Shown one piece after another: positions 8,847 to 16,982 of a DNA stretch of 64,000 nt (its first letter is position 1; each line of letters opens with the position of its first letter). This stretch comes from JAXMAZ01 sp046350115 (GTDB lineage: Bacteria; Planctomycetota; Planctomycetia; Gemmatales; Gemmataceae), in NCBI GenBank assembly GCA_046350115.1, contig JAXMAZ010000004.1, positions 186,001 through 250,000 of the forward strand, given 5' to 3'. A program made the position numbers and the translations under genes. Below the pieces are notes generated by a model. It was not told the DNA's origin. It did no database searches and saw nothing but the letters and a program-made list of their open reading frames with translations.

Positions 8847-9614
8847 TCAAGCGCCCCGCCGACGGCCGCGGCCGCCACCCGCACGGTCGCGGTCCGCCCA
8901 GTCCGGTGATACCGCTGACTCACACACCGATCGAGCGTGAGCCGCCAATTCGCCTAGAGCGGCATGGGAGAATCCGCCATTCTCCGGCCGGCGAAGGGTG
9001 TACAGTTCTCGGGGTCGGGTTTCCGGTTCAGACTGCGTCAGAACCCACTTCCGGTCGCCATCCCGCGGCTCCCACTTCAGCCCGCCCCCGCGGAAGTCAG
9101 ACACCGCGAGGAACCGGTCGGTCTGCGCGTCCGTGAACGGCACGGCGGCCCGCCAGGCCGCCCGCAGCAAGCCCAGAGCGACCGCCTCGTCCGTCTCGGA
9201 ATAGGGGGCAAACCGGTGGAGGAGCAGTAACGGCAGACCGGGGTGGGGGAGCCGCGGGTCGGCGAGCGCCTGACACCGGCAGACCACGTCCAGCTCTTCC
9301 CACCGCAGCACGTGCGGGTGCCACTGTGCCTCGTCGTCCCAGCCGAGTTCCTCCCATTGGCCGCCGGCCGTCCGCAGGAACAGGGTGAACCCGGTCAGGT
9401 CGGTCCGTAAGTCGAGCACCAAGCCCGACCGGTCGGGGAGCGGAAAGTCGAGCACCCCGGTCCCGAAGCCGGTCGCCCCGTCCACCGCCAGCTGCGGGTA
9501 GGTCCGGTCGGTTCGCCCGTCGGTCCAGAACCAGTCATGCCAGAACTCGGGCGTATCGGCCGCGGCGAGCAGGGCGGGCGGGAGTGGCATACCGGCCTCG
9601 GAAAAACTCGTCAC
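8847..9614 (-). CDS. Hypothetical protein
   Basis: 255 residues, no recognised family. It is rich in Trp and Asp (PEFWHDWFWTDGRTDRTYPQ, WEELGWDDEAQWHPHVLRWE), has no signal peptide or membrane helix, and has an Arg/Gly-rich tail (ADRDRAGGGRGRRRGA). The hydrophobic segment LPHPGLPLLLLHRFAPYSE and the following Ala-rich helix suggest a globular cytoplasmic protein. A second ATG eight codons in (MPLPPALLAAAD) could be the true start; neither has a strong ribosome site. The low-complexity tail may be a read-through of the true C-terminus. It is divergent from the MCE gene at 9682. Confidence 0.55.
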   Translation of the reverse strand: MTSFSEAGMPLPPALLAAADTPEFWHDWFWTDGRTDRTYPQLAVDGATGFGTGVLDFPLPDRSGLVLDLRTDLTGFTLFLRTAGGQWEELGWDDEAQWHPHVLRWEELDVVCRCQALADPRLPHPGLPLLLLHRFAPYSETDEAVALGLLRAAWRAAVPFTDAQTDRFLAVSDFRGGGLKWEPRDGDRKWVLTQSEPETRPRELYTLRRPENGGFSHAALGELAAHARSVCESAVSPDWADRDRAGGGRGRRRGA

Positions 9615-9681
9615 CCCGGCGACATCCGGCCGGCGGCCGGTCGAAGTATAATCAGGGAGTGTTCGCCCCGGGAGGGCCGCC

Positions 9682-10809
9682 GTGTCCGACTCGTTGTCCC
9701 GCCGTCAGGCAATCGTCCTCGGGCTGGTGGTGGTGCTGGCCGCCGGGCTGGCCACCGTCGGGCTGGCGTCCGTCGCGGCCAAGCAGCGGCTGTGGGCCGA
9801 CACCGTCGAGCTGACCGTCGGCGTGCCGGACGCCGCCGACCTGGCCCCCGGCACCCCGGTCCGGGTCCGCGGGGTGGACGCCGGCCAGGTGGTCGGCGTC
9901 GAGTACCCGGCCCACGACGGCCCCGGGTCGGCGGTCGTCGTCCGCCTTCAAATGGACGCCAAGTTCGCCCCCCGGCTGTACGCCGACGCCGTCGCCCAGG
10001 TGCAGCCGACCGGGCTGCTCGGCGGCAAGGTGGTGAGCATCGCCCCCGGCACCCCGGCCGCCGGCCCGCTCCGGAACAACCACCTGACCGCCGCCCCGTC
10101 CGCCGACCCGGCCCTGGCGGCGGCCAAGCTCGGGGCCGTCGCCGAGGAGGCGGAAAAGCTGCTCAAGCAGGTGCGGGCCGGGGACGGCACCCTCGGCCGG
10201 CTGGTCCGGGACGACAAGCTGTACACCGACCTCCGCGGACTGGCCGCCGACGCTTCGCAGACCGTCAAGCGGGCCGACGCCCAGGTGGACGACGTGAAGC
10301 GGTTCACCCAGGACGGCCGGGAGACGCTCCGGCAGGTCCGCCGGACCGTGGACAGCGCGAACGAGTCGTGGGTCGGCCGGCGGTTCCTGCGGGAGGACGA
10401 GATCACCCTGCTGGTCCGCCCGACCCACCGGCGGGACGGGTACACGTACAACGCCCGCGACCTGTTCGAGCCGGGCACCGCCATCCTCACCCCGGACGGC
10501 AAGCAACACCTGGCGGCCGTCGTCGATTGGCTGAAAGGGCCGCACTCGTCCGCCGCGGACGTGGTGGTGTCGGCGGTGTGCGACCCGAACGACCCGGCGG
10601 TGACGCCGGCCGCCGCCGACGTGCTCACCCGCCAGCAGGCGGAGGCGGTGGCCGAGTACGTGAAGGGCCAGGGGGTCCATAAGATGGGGTGGTGGAGCCG
10701 GCGGAAGGTGTCCACGGTCGGCCTGGGGTACGGCCCCAGCCCGGTGCCGCCGCCGGCCCCGGCCCCGGCGGCGTACCTGCAAGTGCTGCTGTACACGCCG
10801 GCGGGCTAG
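9682..10809 (+). CDS. MCE/MlaD-family protein fused to an OmpA-like C-terminal domain
   Basis: 375 residues. An N-terminal membrane anchor (QAIVLGLVVVLAAGLATVGL, residues 9-28) precedes an MCE domain at about 36-130: VELTVGVPDAADLAPGTPVR, VRGVDAGQVVGVEY, VQPTGLLGGKVVSI. MCE proteins of the MlaD type form substrate-binding rings in envelope lipid transport. A helical segment follows (residues 140-235). The C-terminal 130 residues look like an OmpA/MotB peptidoglycan-binding domain (FEPGTAILTPDGKQHLAAVV, LTRQQAEAVAEYVKGQGV, VGLGYGPSPVP). No ABC permease or ATPase gene adjoins, unlike a full mla operon. The start has GGGAGGGCC upstream. The fusion is my reading of domain order and should be checked by profile search. 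Confidence 0.7.
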   Translation: MSDSLSRRQAIVLGLVVVLAAGLATVGLASVAAKQRLWADTVELTVGVPDAADLAPGTPVRVRGVDAGQVVGVEYPAHDGPGSAVVVRLQMDAKFAPRLYADAVAQVQPTGLLGGKVVSIAPGTPAAGPLRNNHLTAAPSADPALAAAKLGAVAEEAEKLLKQVRAGDGTLGRLVRDDKLYTDLRGLAADASQTVKRADAQVDDVKRFTQDGRETLRQVRRTVDSANESWVGRRFLREDEITLLVRPTHRRDGYTYNARDLFEPGTAILTPDGKQHLAAVVDWLKGPHSSAADVVVSAVCDPNDPAVTPAAADVLTRQQAEAVAEYVKGQGVHKMGWWSRRKVSTVGLGYGPSPVPPPAPAPAAYLQVLLYTPAG

Positions 10810-10814
10810 GTCTT

Positions 10815-10906
10815 GTAGGGCGGTGCCGAGTCTTCGAGGCCCGCCGGTCCAGGCGAGGAGCGGTTGCCGTTTCGGCGGGCCTCGCAAAGCCGCGGCACCG
10901 CCCTGC
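10815..10906. repeat. Palindromic element, GTAGGGCGGTGCCGAG family
   Basis: Left arm gtagggcggtgccgagtctt, then cgaggcccgccgg; right arm ccggcgggcctcg-type sequence followed by gcggcaccgccctgc. It starts five bases after the MCE stop and ends shortly before the sigma-factor start, so it fills the gap between two co-directional genes. Confidence 0.88.
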
Positions 10907-10934
10907 GCCATCCGATCCGGCAGGGAGGCGCGAC

Positions 10935-11858
10935 GTGTCGAACCCGCCGCCGAGCCGGCCCCGCCGACGCGCCCGGATGGCCGCCGTCTACCACCTCGGC
11001 CGGCTCCAACTGCCCGCCATCACCGTCCCCGAGCCGACCTTCCTGGCCCACCTCCGCCGGGCGTTCGCCATCTACCAGCCGAAGGCCGACGGCCCGCTCA
11101 CCTGGGCAACGTTCCTGGACGGGCTGTACGCCCTCGACTGGGTGGTGTGCGTCGGCTGCCTGGAGGGGGTGGAGGCGGCCTGGGAGCAACTGTTCGCCGC
11201 CCGCACCGGCCGGACGGACTGCCTGCTGGTGGACGCCCTCCGGGCCAGGGCCGGCCGGCTCTACCCACGGGACGAGGAGCGACAGGAGAGCAGCGTCACC
11301 GAGTTCTGGAGCCAACTGCTCGTCCCGGAGACGGACGGCGGGACGCCGGTGCTGGCCCGGTACGACGGCCAGCGGCCGCTCGCCCCGTGGCTCATCCGGG
11401 TGTTCCAGAACCTGCACCTGTCCAAGCTGCGGCAGCACGGCGGGGCGGCCAGCCTGCCGGACGACGACATCGCCGTCCCGCTGCCGACCGCCCCGCGGGT
11501 GGACCGGCGGTGGCACGAGGCGTTCGTCGCCGCCGCCCGGGAGTGGCTCGACGCGGCCACCGACAGCGAACGGCTGATCCTCGGCCTGCGGTGGCGGTAT
11601 CGGATGAGCCAGCGGGAGGTGGCCGGCCTGCTCGGCGTGCACGAAGGGACCATCTCCCGGCAAACGGACAAGCTGCGGGACCACGCCCTGGAAGTCATTG
11701 GCAGCCGGCTGGCGGCCGACGGGTGGACCGGGGACGACCTGGCCGGGCTGGTGCTGACCGAGATGGGCGGCCTGCTGGTGGACGACCCACGGCTGTCCGC
11801 CGACCAGCTCGCCCGCCTGCTGGCCGCCCGGGGGAAGTCGCTACCGGCGTCTGCGTAG
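10935..11858 (+). CDS. RNA polymerase sigma factor, ECF-like (sigma-70 family)
   Basis: 307 residues from GTG 10935, preceded by GGGAGG at spacing 7; an ATG at 10978 is an alternative. The region-2-like part includes SVTEFWSQLLVPETDGG and LAPWLIRVFQNLHLSKLR. The C-terminal part has a clear sigma region 4 (DSERLILGLRWRYRMSQREV, AGLLGVHEGTISRQTDKLRD), a helix-turn-helix for -35 recognition. The N-terminal 100 residues are unusual and the last 50 (LAGLVLTEMGGLLVDDPRLS) extend beyond region 4, a feature of planctomycete ECF groups. No anti-sigma gene adjoins. The TAG stop at 11856-11858 is supplied by the flanking palindromic element. Confidence 0.8.
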   Translation: MSNPPPSRPRRRARMAAVYHLGRLQLPAITVPEPTFLAHLRRAFAIYQPKADGPLTWATFLDGLYALDWVVCVGCLEGVEAAWEQLFAARTGRTDCLLVDALRARAGRLYPRDEERQESSVTEFWSQLLVPETDGGTPVLARYDGQRPLAPWLIRVFQNLHLSKLRQHGGAASLPDDDIAVPLPTAPRVDRRWHEAFVAAAREWLDAATDSERLILGLRWRYRMSQREVAGLLGVHEGTISRQTDKLRDHALEVIGSRLAADGWTGDDLAGLVLTEMGGLLVDDPRLSADQLARLLAARGKSLPASA

Positions 11859-11948
11859 GGCGGTGCCGAGGCTCTGCGAGGCCCGCCGGAATGGCAATCA
11901 GCCGTTGCCGGGGCCGGCGGGCCTCGCAAAGCCTCGGCACCGCCCTAC
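11855..11948. repeat. Palindromic element, GTAGGG family, upstream flank of RAYT
   Basis: 94-bp imperfect palindrome. Left arm gtagggcggtgccgaggctc, then gcgaggcccgccgg; right arm ggcgggcctcgc, then gcctcggcaccgccctac. It ends 9 bases before the RAYT start codon. Its first bases (GTAGGG) provide the stop codon of the sigma factor. Confidence 0.92.
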
Positions 11949-11957
11949 GGCCGAATT

Positions 11958-12509
11958 ATGCCCAACTATCGCCGCAACTACGTACCAGGGGGAACCTACT
12001 TCTTCACGCTGGTCACGTACCGAAGGCGACCGTTCCTCACCACGCCGCTCGCCCGCGACTGTTTGCGGGTGGCCATCGGGCAGGAGCAAGCCGTTCGGCC
12101 GTTTGACCTGTTCGCCATCGTCCTACTGCCGGATCACCTACACGCCGTCTGGACCCTACCTGATGGGGACGCGAACTACTCAACGCGGTGGTCGCGGATC
12201 AAAGAGCGGTTCACCCGGGCGTACACGGGCATGGACCAGTCCGGCGCGACACCGGAACGACGTCGGCACGGCCGTCGGGAACGGGCAGTCTGGCAGCCGC
12301 GGTTCTGGGAGCACACCGTCCGGGGCGAGGACGACCTGACGCGGTGCCTGGACTACCTGCACTACAACCCGGTCAAGCACGGGCTGGCGGACCGGGTGGC
12401 CGACTACCCGTGGTCCACGTTCGCCCGGTTCGTGCGGCTCGGCGAGTACGAGCCGGGGTGGGGTGCCGGGTTCGTCTGCCCGGAGATCGACGGGGTGGAA
12501 TGGGATTGA
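11958..12509 (+). CDS. REP-associated tyrosine transposase (RAYT), Y1/HUH family
   Basis: 183 residues. The N-terminus MPNYRRNYVPGGTYFFTLVT is typical of the TnpA_REP/IS200-like superfamily. The metal-binding HUH motif is in IVLLPDHLHAVWTLP (H-x-H at about residues 60-62). The catalytic tyrosine is expected in CLDYLHYNPVKHGLADRVAD, and WPSRF-like YPWSTFARFVRLGEY follows. RAYTs are domesticated single-strand transposases that act on REP/BIME palindromes and do not mobilise a classical insertion sequence. The gene looks intact and is flanked, with 9 and 0 bases of spacing, by two near-identical palindromes. This is the classic REP-RAYT arrangement and makes it the best candidate for spreading the palindromes in this window. 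Confidence 0.92.
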   Translation: MPNYRRNYVPGGTYFFTLVTYRRRPFLTTPLARDCLRVAIGQEQAVRPFDLFAIVLLPDHLHAVWTLPDGDANYSTRWSRIKERFTRAYTGMDQSGATPERRRHGRRERAVWQPRFWEHTVRGEDDLTRCLDYLHYNPVKHGLADRVADYPWSTFARFVRLGEYEPGWGAGFVCPEIDGVEWD

Positions 12510-12600
12510 GTAGGGCGGTGCCGAGTCTGCGAGGCCCGCCGTCTTGGGCGGCTGGTCGGTTGCCACACCGGCGGGCCTCGCAGACTCGGCACCGCCCTAC
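12510..12600. repeat. Palindromic element, GTAGGG family, downstream flank of RAYT
   Basis: 91-bp palindrome starting directly after the RAYT TGA. Left arm gtagggcggtgccgagtctg, then cgaggcccgccg; right arm cggcgggcctcgcagactcg, then gcaccgccctac. Arms match the upstream flank almost base for base while the centres differ. On the minus strand its end gives the TAG stop of the next gene. Confidence 0.92.
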
Positions 12601-13244
12601 GGCCGGCGGCTCCCCCGCCCTTCTTCTCCGCCCCGTCCTTCTTGGCCGCGTCCTTCGGCGGGGGTTCCGCAGGATGAGCGAGTGCAGGAACGTGTCCGCC
12701 ACCTTGTCCTGGGTCTTCGCCTTGGTCGGGGCCGTCACCACCAGCTTGACAGCCGGGCGTCCCGGGTCACCAGGGCCACCACCCGCATCGCCTCGCCCCG
12801 CTTGGTCACGTAATACTCCTTGCCGCTCAGCCGCTCGCTCACCTTGAAGTCGGCCGGCTCGCTCAGCTTGGCCCCCGGCTCCTGGTCCGCCTCGTAGGCC
12901 ATGTCGTGGACGTCCCCGACCTTCAGCTCCTTCAGCTTCGGGCCGCCCAGCTTGACGATGATCACCGTCAGCTCCCGGCCGTCGGTCAGTTCGTAGGACG
13001 TGACCTGGGTCTTGCCGGTCAGCCCGTCCTTGCTCATCGACCCTTCGCTGGACGCCGACCCCTTCCGCTCCTTCGGCAGCAGGTAGGTGGTCAGCTTGTC
13101 CTTGTTGGTGTGGAACACCCACCCGTCGGGGGCTTTGATCGTCTTGCCCTCCTTGGGCGGATCCTTCTTGGCCGGCTCCTGGGCGGCGGCGAATAGCACC
13201 AGGGTCGGCATCAGTACGGCGGCGGACAGCAGGCGGGGCGTCAT
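12597..13244 (-). pseudogene. Secreted hypothetical protein, 3' part frameshifted
   Basis: From ATG 13244 a signal peptide (MTPRLLSAAVLMPTLVLFAA, cleavage after AQ likely) leads to a Lys-rich linker (EPAKKDPPKEGKTIKAPDGW) and a domain with VFHTNKDKLTTYLLPKE and VTSYELTDGRELTVIIVKLG. The literal frame stops at 12735. Adding one base near 12750 restores VKLVVTAPTKAKTQDKVADT, FLHSLIL, and a second shift near 12676 restores a Lys/Pro/Gly tail (EPPPKDAAKKDGAEKKGGG). That tail ends at a TAG, 12597-12599, within the neighbouring palindrome. The repaired length is about 214 residues. The family is not recognised; it resembles periplasmic planctomycete proteins with a short helical lipid- or protein-binding domain. 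Confidence 0.55.
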
Positions 13245-13301
13245 GATGACCTCGGAAGTGCGGACGTCGGGGCCGGTACGAGCATACGCCCCCGCCGGGT
13301 G

Positions 13302-16300
13302 TCACGCTAGGCCCGGCCCCCGGGCCGGCTGGGCGACCGGGGCCGGCGGGCCGTCGTGACCGGCCGGCGGACTCGGCACCCGGTGTTGCACGTCCGGTTT
13401 GCCGTGCCGCCGCTCGATCAGCCACTCCGATGGCGTAGTAGAACACCGGCGTCGGAAGATGCCGAACAGCGTCACCCCGATCATCCCGCTGAACACTGCG
13501 ATGCCGGCTGCCCGCCGCATCTCCGCTCCCGCCCCGCTGGCCAGCACCAGCGGCACCACCCCGAGGATGAACGCCGCGCTGGTCATGATGATCGGCCGCA
13601 GCCGCAGTTGGACCGCCGCCAGCGTCGCCTCCCGCAGCGGTTTGCCGGCCTTCCGCTGCTGCTCGGCGAACTCCACGATCAGGATGGCGTTCTTGCTCGC
13701 CAGCCCGACCAGCACCACGAACCCCACCTGGGTGAAGATGTTCACCTCCGGCGGCCCGCCGAGCAGCCCGGCGATGGCGAACGCCCACACCCCGGCGATG
13801 CTGGACAACAAACACATCGGCACCACCAGGAGGATCGCCAGCGGCAGCGACCAACTGTCGTACTGGGCGGCCAGCACCAGGTACACCAGCACCACCGCCG
13901 CCAGGAACACCAGGATGGCCTGGTTCCCCTCCCGGATCTGCAGCAGGAACAGCTCGGTCCACTCGTACCCGGCCTGGGCCGTCAGGCTGGCGTCGGCCGC
14001 CTGCTCGACGATCCGGATGCCCTCGCCGGTGCTGGTCCCGGCCGGCAGGTTGCCGTTGATCGCCGCCGCCGGATAAATGTTGTACCGCTGGATGACCACC
14101 GGCCCGGTGGTGTCCTCCACCCGGGCCACCGCCCCCAGCCGGACCATCTCCCCGCGGTCGTTCTGCACCTGCAAGTCCTTGATCGCGTCGGCCGTGATGC
14201 GGAACGGGGCGTCCGCCTGGACGTTCACCTGCCACACCCGGCCGAACCGGTTGAAGTCGTTCACGTACTGCCCGCCGAGGTACACCTGGAGGGTGGCGAA
14301 CACGTCCGCCAGCGGCACCCCCATCTGCTTGCACCGGGTGCGGTCGATGTCCACGAACAGTTGCGGCACGTCCGCCCGGTAGACGGTGAACGCCGTCCCG
14401 GCCTGCGGGTTCTCCCGCAGCTTGGCCAGCACCGCGTTCACCTCCCGCTCCAACCCCCGGGCGCCGAGGTCGCCTCGGTCCTGGACCATGACCCGGTAGC
14501 CGCCGGCCGACCCCAACCCCTGCACCGGCGGCGGCGGGAACAGGGCCACCTTGGCGTCCGGCACCTCCTGGGCGAGGCGGGCGGACAGCCGGCGGAGGAT
14601 CAGGAACCCGTTCAGCGACACGTCCTTCCGCTTCTCGAACTCATCCAGGATGATGAACATGGTGCCGAAGTTCGACCCGGTCGCCTGGAGTACGAACGAC
14701 TGGCCGCTGATGCCCAGGGTGTGCGCCACCCCCGGCGTCTCCCGGACGATCTTGTCCACCTGGGCCATCACCTCCCGGGTCCGCTGGACCGACGCCGCGT
14801 CCGGCAACTGCACGGACGCCAGCAGATACCCCTTGTCCTGGAATGGCACGTACCCGGTCGGGGTGGCGGTGAACGCCCACCCGGTCAGGCCGAACAGCCC
14901 GACATACCCGGCCAGCACCAGCAGCGTCACCCGGAGCAGCTTGCCGACGACCCAGGTGTACCCGCCGGTCGCCCGGTCGAACGCCCGGTTGAACACCCGG
15001 TACACGCCCCGCATCAGCCGGTTCAACAGCGGCCCGACCAGCCAGCCGACAACCAGCCCCGGCAGCAGGTAGAGGGCGCGCCCGCCGGCCCACTGGCCCC
15101 ACCCCTGCCAGTCCAGGGCGGTCGCCGGCATCGGGGTGAGCAACGGGAGCGGCACCCCGGCCTGGCGGGCGATCCACTCGGCCAGCCGCAGCCCGAGGTA
15201 GCCCAACAGCACCGCCCACCCCCACCGGGGCAGGGTTTCCGCGGTGTCCTTGGCCTGGTGCCCCTCCCGGCCGGCGAAGATGGCCGCCGCCCGGCTCGGG
15301 GTCAGGGTCAGGGCGTTCACCGCCGAGAACACCATCGCCGCCGCGATGGTCAGGGCGAACTGGCGGTAGAACTGGCCGGTGATCCCGCCCAGGAAGGCCG
15401 CCGGGACGAACACCGCGATCAGCACCAGGGTGGTGGCCACCACCGCCCCGGTGATCTCGGTCATGGCGTGCAGGGTGGCCTGCCGGGCCGGCTCCCCCTC
15501 GTGGATCCACCGCTCCACGTTCTCCAGCACCACGATGGCGTCGTCCACCACGATGCCGACGGCCAGCACCAGCCCGAACAGGGTCAGGTTGTTCAGGCTG
15601 AACCCGGCCACGTACATGACCGCCAGCGCCCCGCACAGGGACACCGGCACGTCGATCATCGGCAGGATCATGGCCCGCCAGTCCTGGAGGAACAGCAGCA
15701 CCACCAGGGCGACCAGCAGGACGGCGTCGAACAGGGCGCTGTACACCTCCTCGACCGACTGGCTGATGAACGGGGTGGTGTCGTACCGGACGGCCGCCTC
15801 GACCCCGACGGGGAACCGCTTCCGCAACTGCTCCAGCTTGGCCTTCACCCGGTCGGCCACGTCGAGGGCGTTGGTGCCGGGGAGCTGGAAGATGGCCAGC
15901 CCGACGGCCGGGCCGCCGTCCAGGGTGTTGGTGATGTCCTGGGTGCGGGCGGTCAGCTCGACCCGGGCCACGTCCTTCAGCCGGACCACTGGCCGGGCGG
16001 TCGGGGTGCCGGTGGCCGGGGCCGACACCCCGGGCGGGGCGGCCCCCGCGTCGGCCAGGGCCGGGGCCGCCCCGACCTTGACCACGATGTTCTCGAACTG
16101 CTCGACCGTCTCCAGCCGGCCGAGGGTGGACAGGGTGTACTGGAAGGCCACCCCGGGCGGGGCCGGCTCCTGGCCGATCTTGCCGGCCGCCACCTGGACG
16201 TTCTGCTCCCGGATCGCCTTCACCACGGCGGACGCGGTCAGCCCCTCGACCGCCAGCCGGTTCGGGTCCAGCCAGGCCCGCATCGAGTAGTCCTGCTGGC

Positions 16301-16838
16301 CGAACACGATCACGTCCCCGACCCCGGGCACCCGGGCCAGCTCGTCCCGCACCTGGATGGTGGCGTAGTTGCTCAGGTAGAGCTGGTCCCGGGAGCCGTC
16401 CGGGCTGAACAGGTTGGCGATGAGCAGGATGTCCGGGGACCGCTTGCGGACGCTCAGCCCGATCCGCTGGACCTCCTCCGGCAGTTGCGGCAGGGCCAGT
16501 TGCAGCCGGTTCTGCACCAGCACCTGGGCCTGGTTGGCGTCCGTCCCCAGCTCGAACGTGACGGTCAGCGAGTACGACCCGTCGTTGCCGCACTGGCTGG
16601 ACATGTACAGCATGTTCTCCACCCCGTTCACCTGCACCTCCAGCGGGGCGGCGACGGTCCGGGAGACTACCTCGGCGTTCGCCCCGGGGTAGGTGGCGGT
16701 GACGGTGATGGTCGGCGGGGTGATCTCCGGGTACTGGGCGATCGGCAGCCGGCGGAGGGCGGCCAGCCCGGCCGCCACGATGACGATGGACAGCACCCAG
16801 GCGAGCACCGGGCGGTCGATGAACACGCGGGCGAACAT
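13302..16838 (-). CDS. RND efflux pump inner-membrane transporter (AcrB/HAE1 family)
   Basis: 1,178 residues. It starts MFARVFIDRPVLAWVLSIVI at ATG 16838. Hallmarks: ITVTATYPGANAEVVSRTVA, the TM4 proton-relay DD in LVLAVGIVVDDAIVVLENVE, FVPAAFLGGITGQFYRQFAL, and the second half FVVLVGLASKNAILIVEFAE and LRLRPIIMTSAAFILGVVPL. HAE1 pumps export hydrophobic compounds through an AcrA-type adaptor and an outer-membrane channel. It is longer than the usual 1,040-1,050 because of insertions (proline/alanine-rich segment near residue 265; extra helices around 560-620). Near 13428-13457 two compensating indels garble TM12: VTLFGIF is followed by RRRCSTTPS where LTPVFYYAI is expected, before EWLIERRHGKPD. 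No TolC-like gene is nearby. Confidence 0.93.
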   Translation of the reverse strand: MFARVFIDRPVLAWVLSIVIVAAGLAALRRLPIAQYPEITPPTITVTATYPGANAEVVSRTVAAPLEVQVNGVENMLYMSSQCGNDGSYSLTVTFELGTDANQAQVLVQNRLQLALPQLPEEVQRIGLSVRKRSPDILLIANLFSPDGSRDQLYLSNYATIQVRDELARVPGVGDVIVFGQQDYSMRAWLDPNRLAVEGLTASAVVKAIREQNVQVAAGKIGQEPAPPGVAFQYTLSTLGRLETVEQFENIVVKVGAAPALADAGAAPPGVSAPATGTPTARPVVRLKDVARVELTARTQDITNTLDGGPAVGLAIFQLPGTNALDVADRVKAKLEQLRKRFPVGVEAAVRYDTTPFISQSVEEVYSALFDAVLLVALVVLLFLQDWRAMILPMIDVPVSLCGALAVMYVAGFSLNNLTLFGLVLAVGIVVDDAIVVLENVERWIHEGEPARQATLHAMTEITGAVVATTLVLIAVFVPAAFLGGITGQFYRQFALTIAAAMVFSAVNALTLTPSRAAAIFAGREGHQAKDTAETLPRWGWAVLLGYLGLRLAEWIARQAGVPLPLLTPMPATALDWQGWGQWAGGRALYLLPGLVVGWLVGPLLNRLMRGVYRVFNRAFDRATGGYTWVVGKLLRVTLLVLAGYVGLFGLTGWAFTATPTGYVPFQDKGYLLASVQLPDAASVQRTREVMAQVDKIVRETPGVAHTLGISGQSFVLQATGSNFGTMFIILDEFEKRKDVSLNGFLILRRLSARLAQEVPDAKVALFPPPPVQGLGSAGGYRVMVQDRGDLGARGLEREVNAVLAKLRENPQAGTAFTVYRADVPQLFVDIDRTRCKQMGVPLADVFATLQVYLGGQYVNDFNRFGRVWQVNVQADAPFRITADAIKDLQVQNDRGEMVRLGAVARVEDTTGPVVIQRYNIYPAAAINGNLPAGTSTGEGIRIVEQAADASLTAQAGYEWTELFLLQIREGNQAILVFLAAVVLVYLVLAAQYDSWSLPLAILLVVPMCLLSSIAGVWAFAIAGLLGGPPEVNIFTQVGFVVLVGLASKNAILIVEFAEQQRKAGKPLREATLAAVQLRLRPIIMTSAAFILGVVPLVLASGAGAEMRRAAGIAVFSGMIGVTLFGIFRRRCSTTPSEWLIERRHGKPDVQHRVPSPPAGHDGPPAPVAQPARGPGLA

Positions 16839-16859
16839 ACGGTGTCTCGCTCGGAACGG

Positions 16860-16982
16860 TTAGCCGCGAGGCGGAGGCTCTGCGGAGCCGAGCGCGGGGA
16901 CCGCACCCCTGAACTTCGCGGCTCGACGAATCGGGTTCCGGTCCCCGCGGCTCGGCTCCGCAGACCTCCGCCTCGCGGCTAA
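16860..16982. repeat. Palindromic element, TTAGCCGCGAGGCGGAG family (full length)
   Basis: 123-bp palindrome between the adaptor and AcrB-like genes. Outer arms ttagccgcgaggcggagg / cctccgcctcgcggctaa, inner arms ctctgcggagccgagcg and ggggacc / ggtccccgcgg. A half copy (about 43 bp) lies inside the KS domain at 35290. The element overlaps the 3' end of the adaptor gene and leaves no in-frame stop there. Confidence 0.9.

Noticed and set aside
11855..12600. A conventional insertion sequence
   Set aside because: The transposase is RAYT-type, and the flanks are each complete palindromes rather than terminal inverted repeats with a target duplication.
13356..16982. A 1,208-residue plus-strand open frame opposite the RND pump
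   Set aside because: It is a high-GC shadow: low-complexity Arg/Gly/His/Pro/Gln-rich sequence with no motifs, fully antisense to a clear AcrB homologue.
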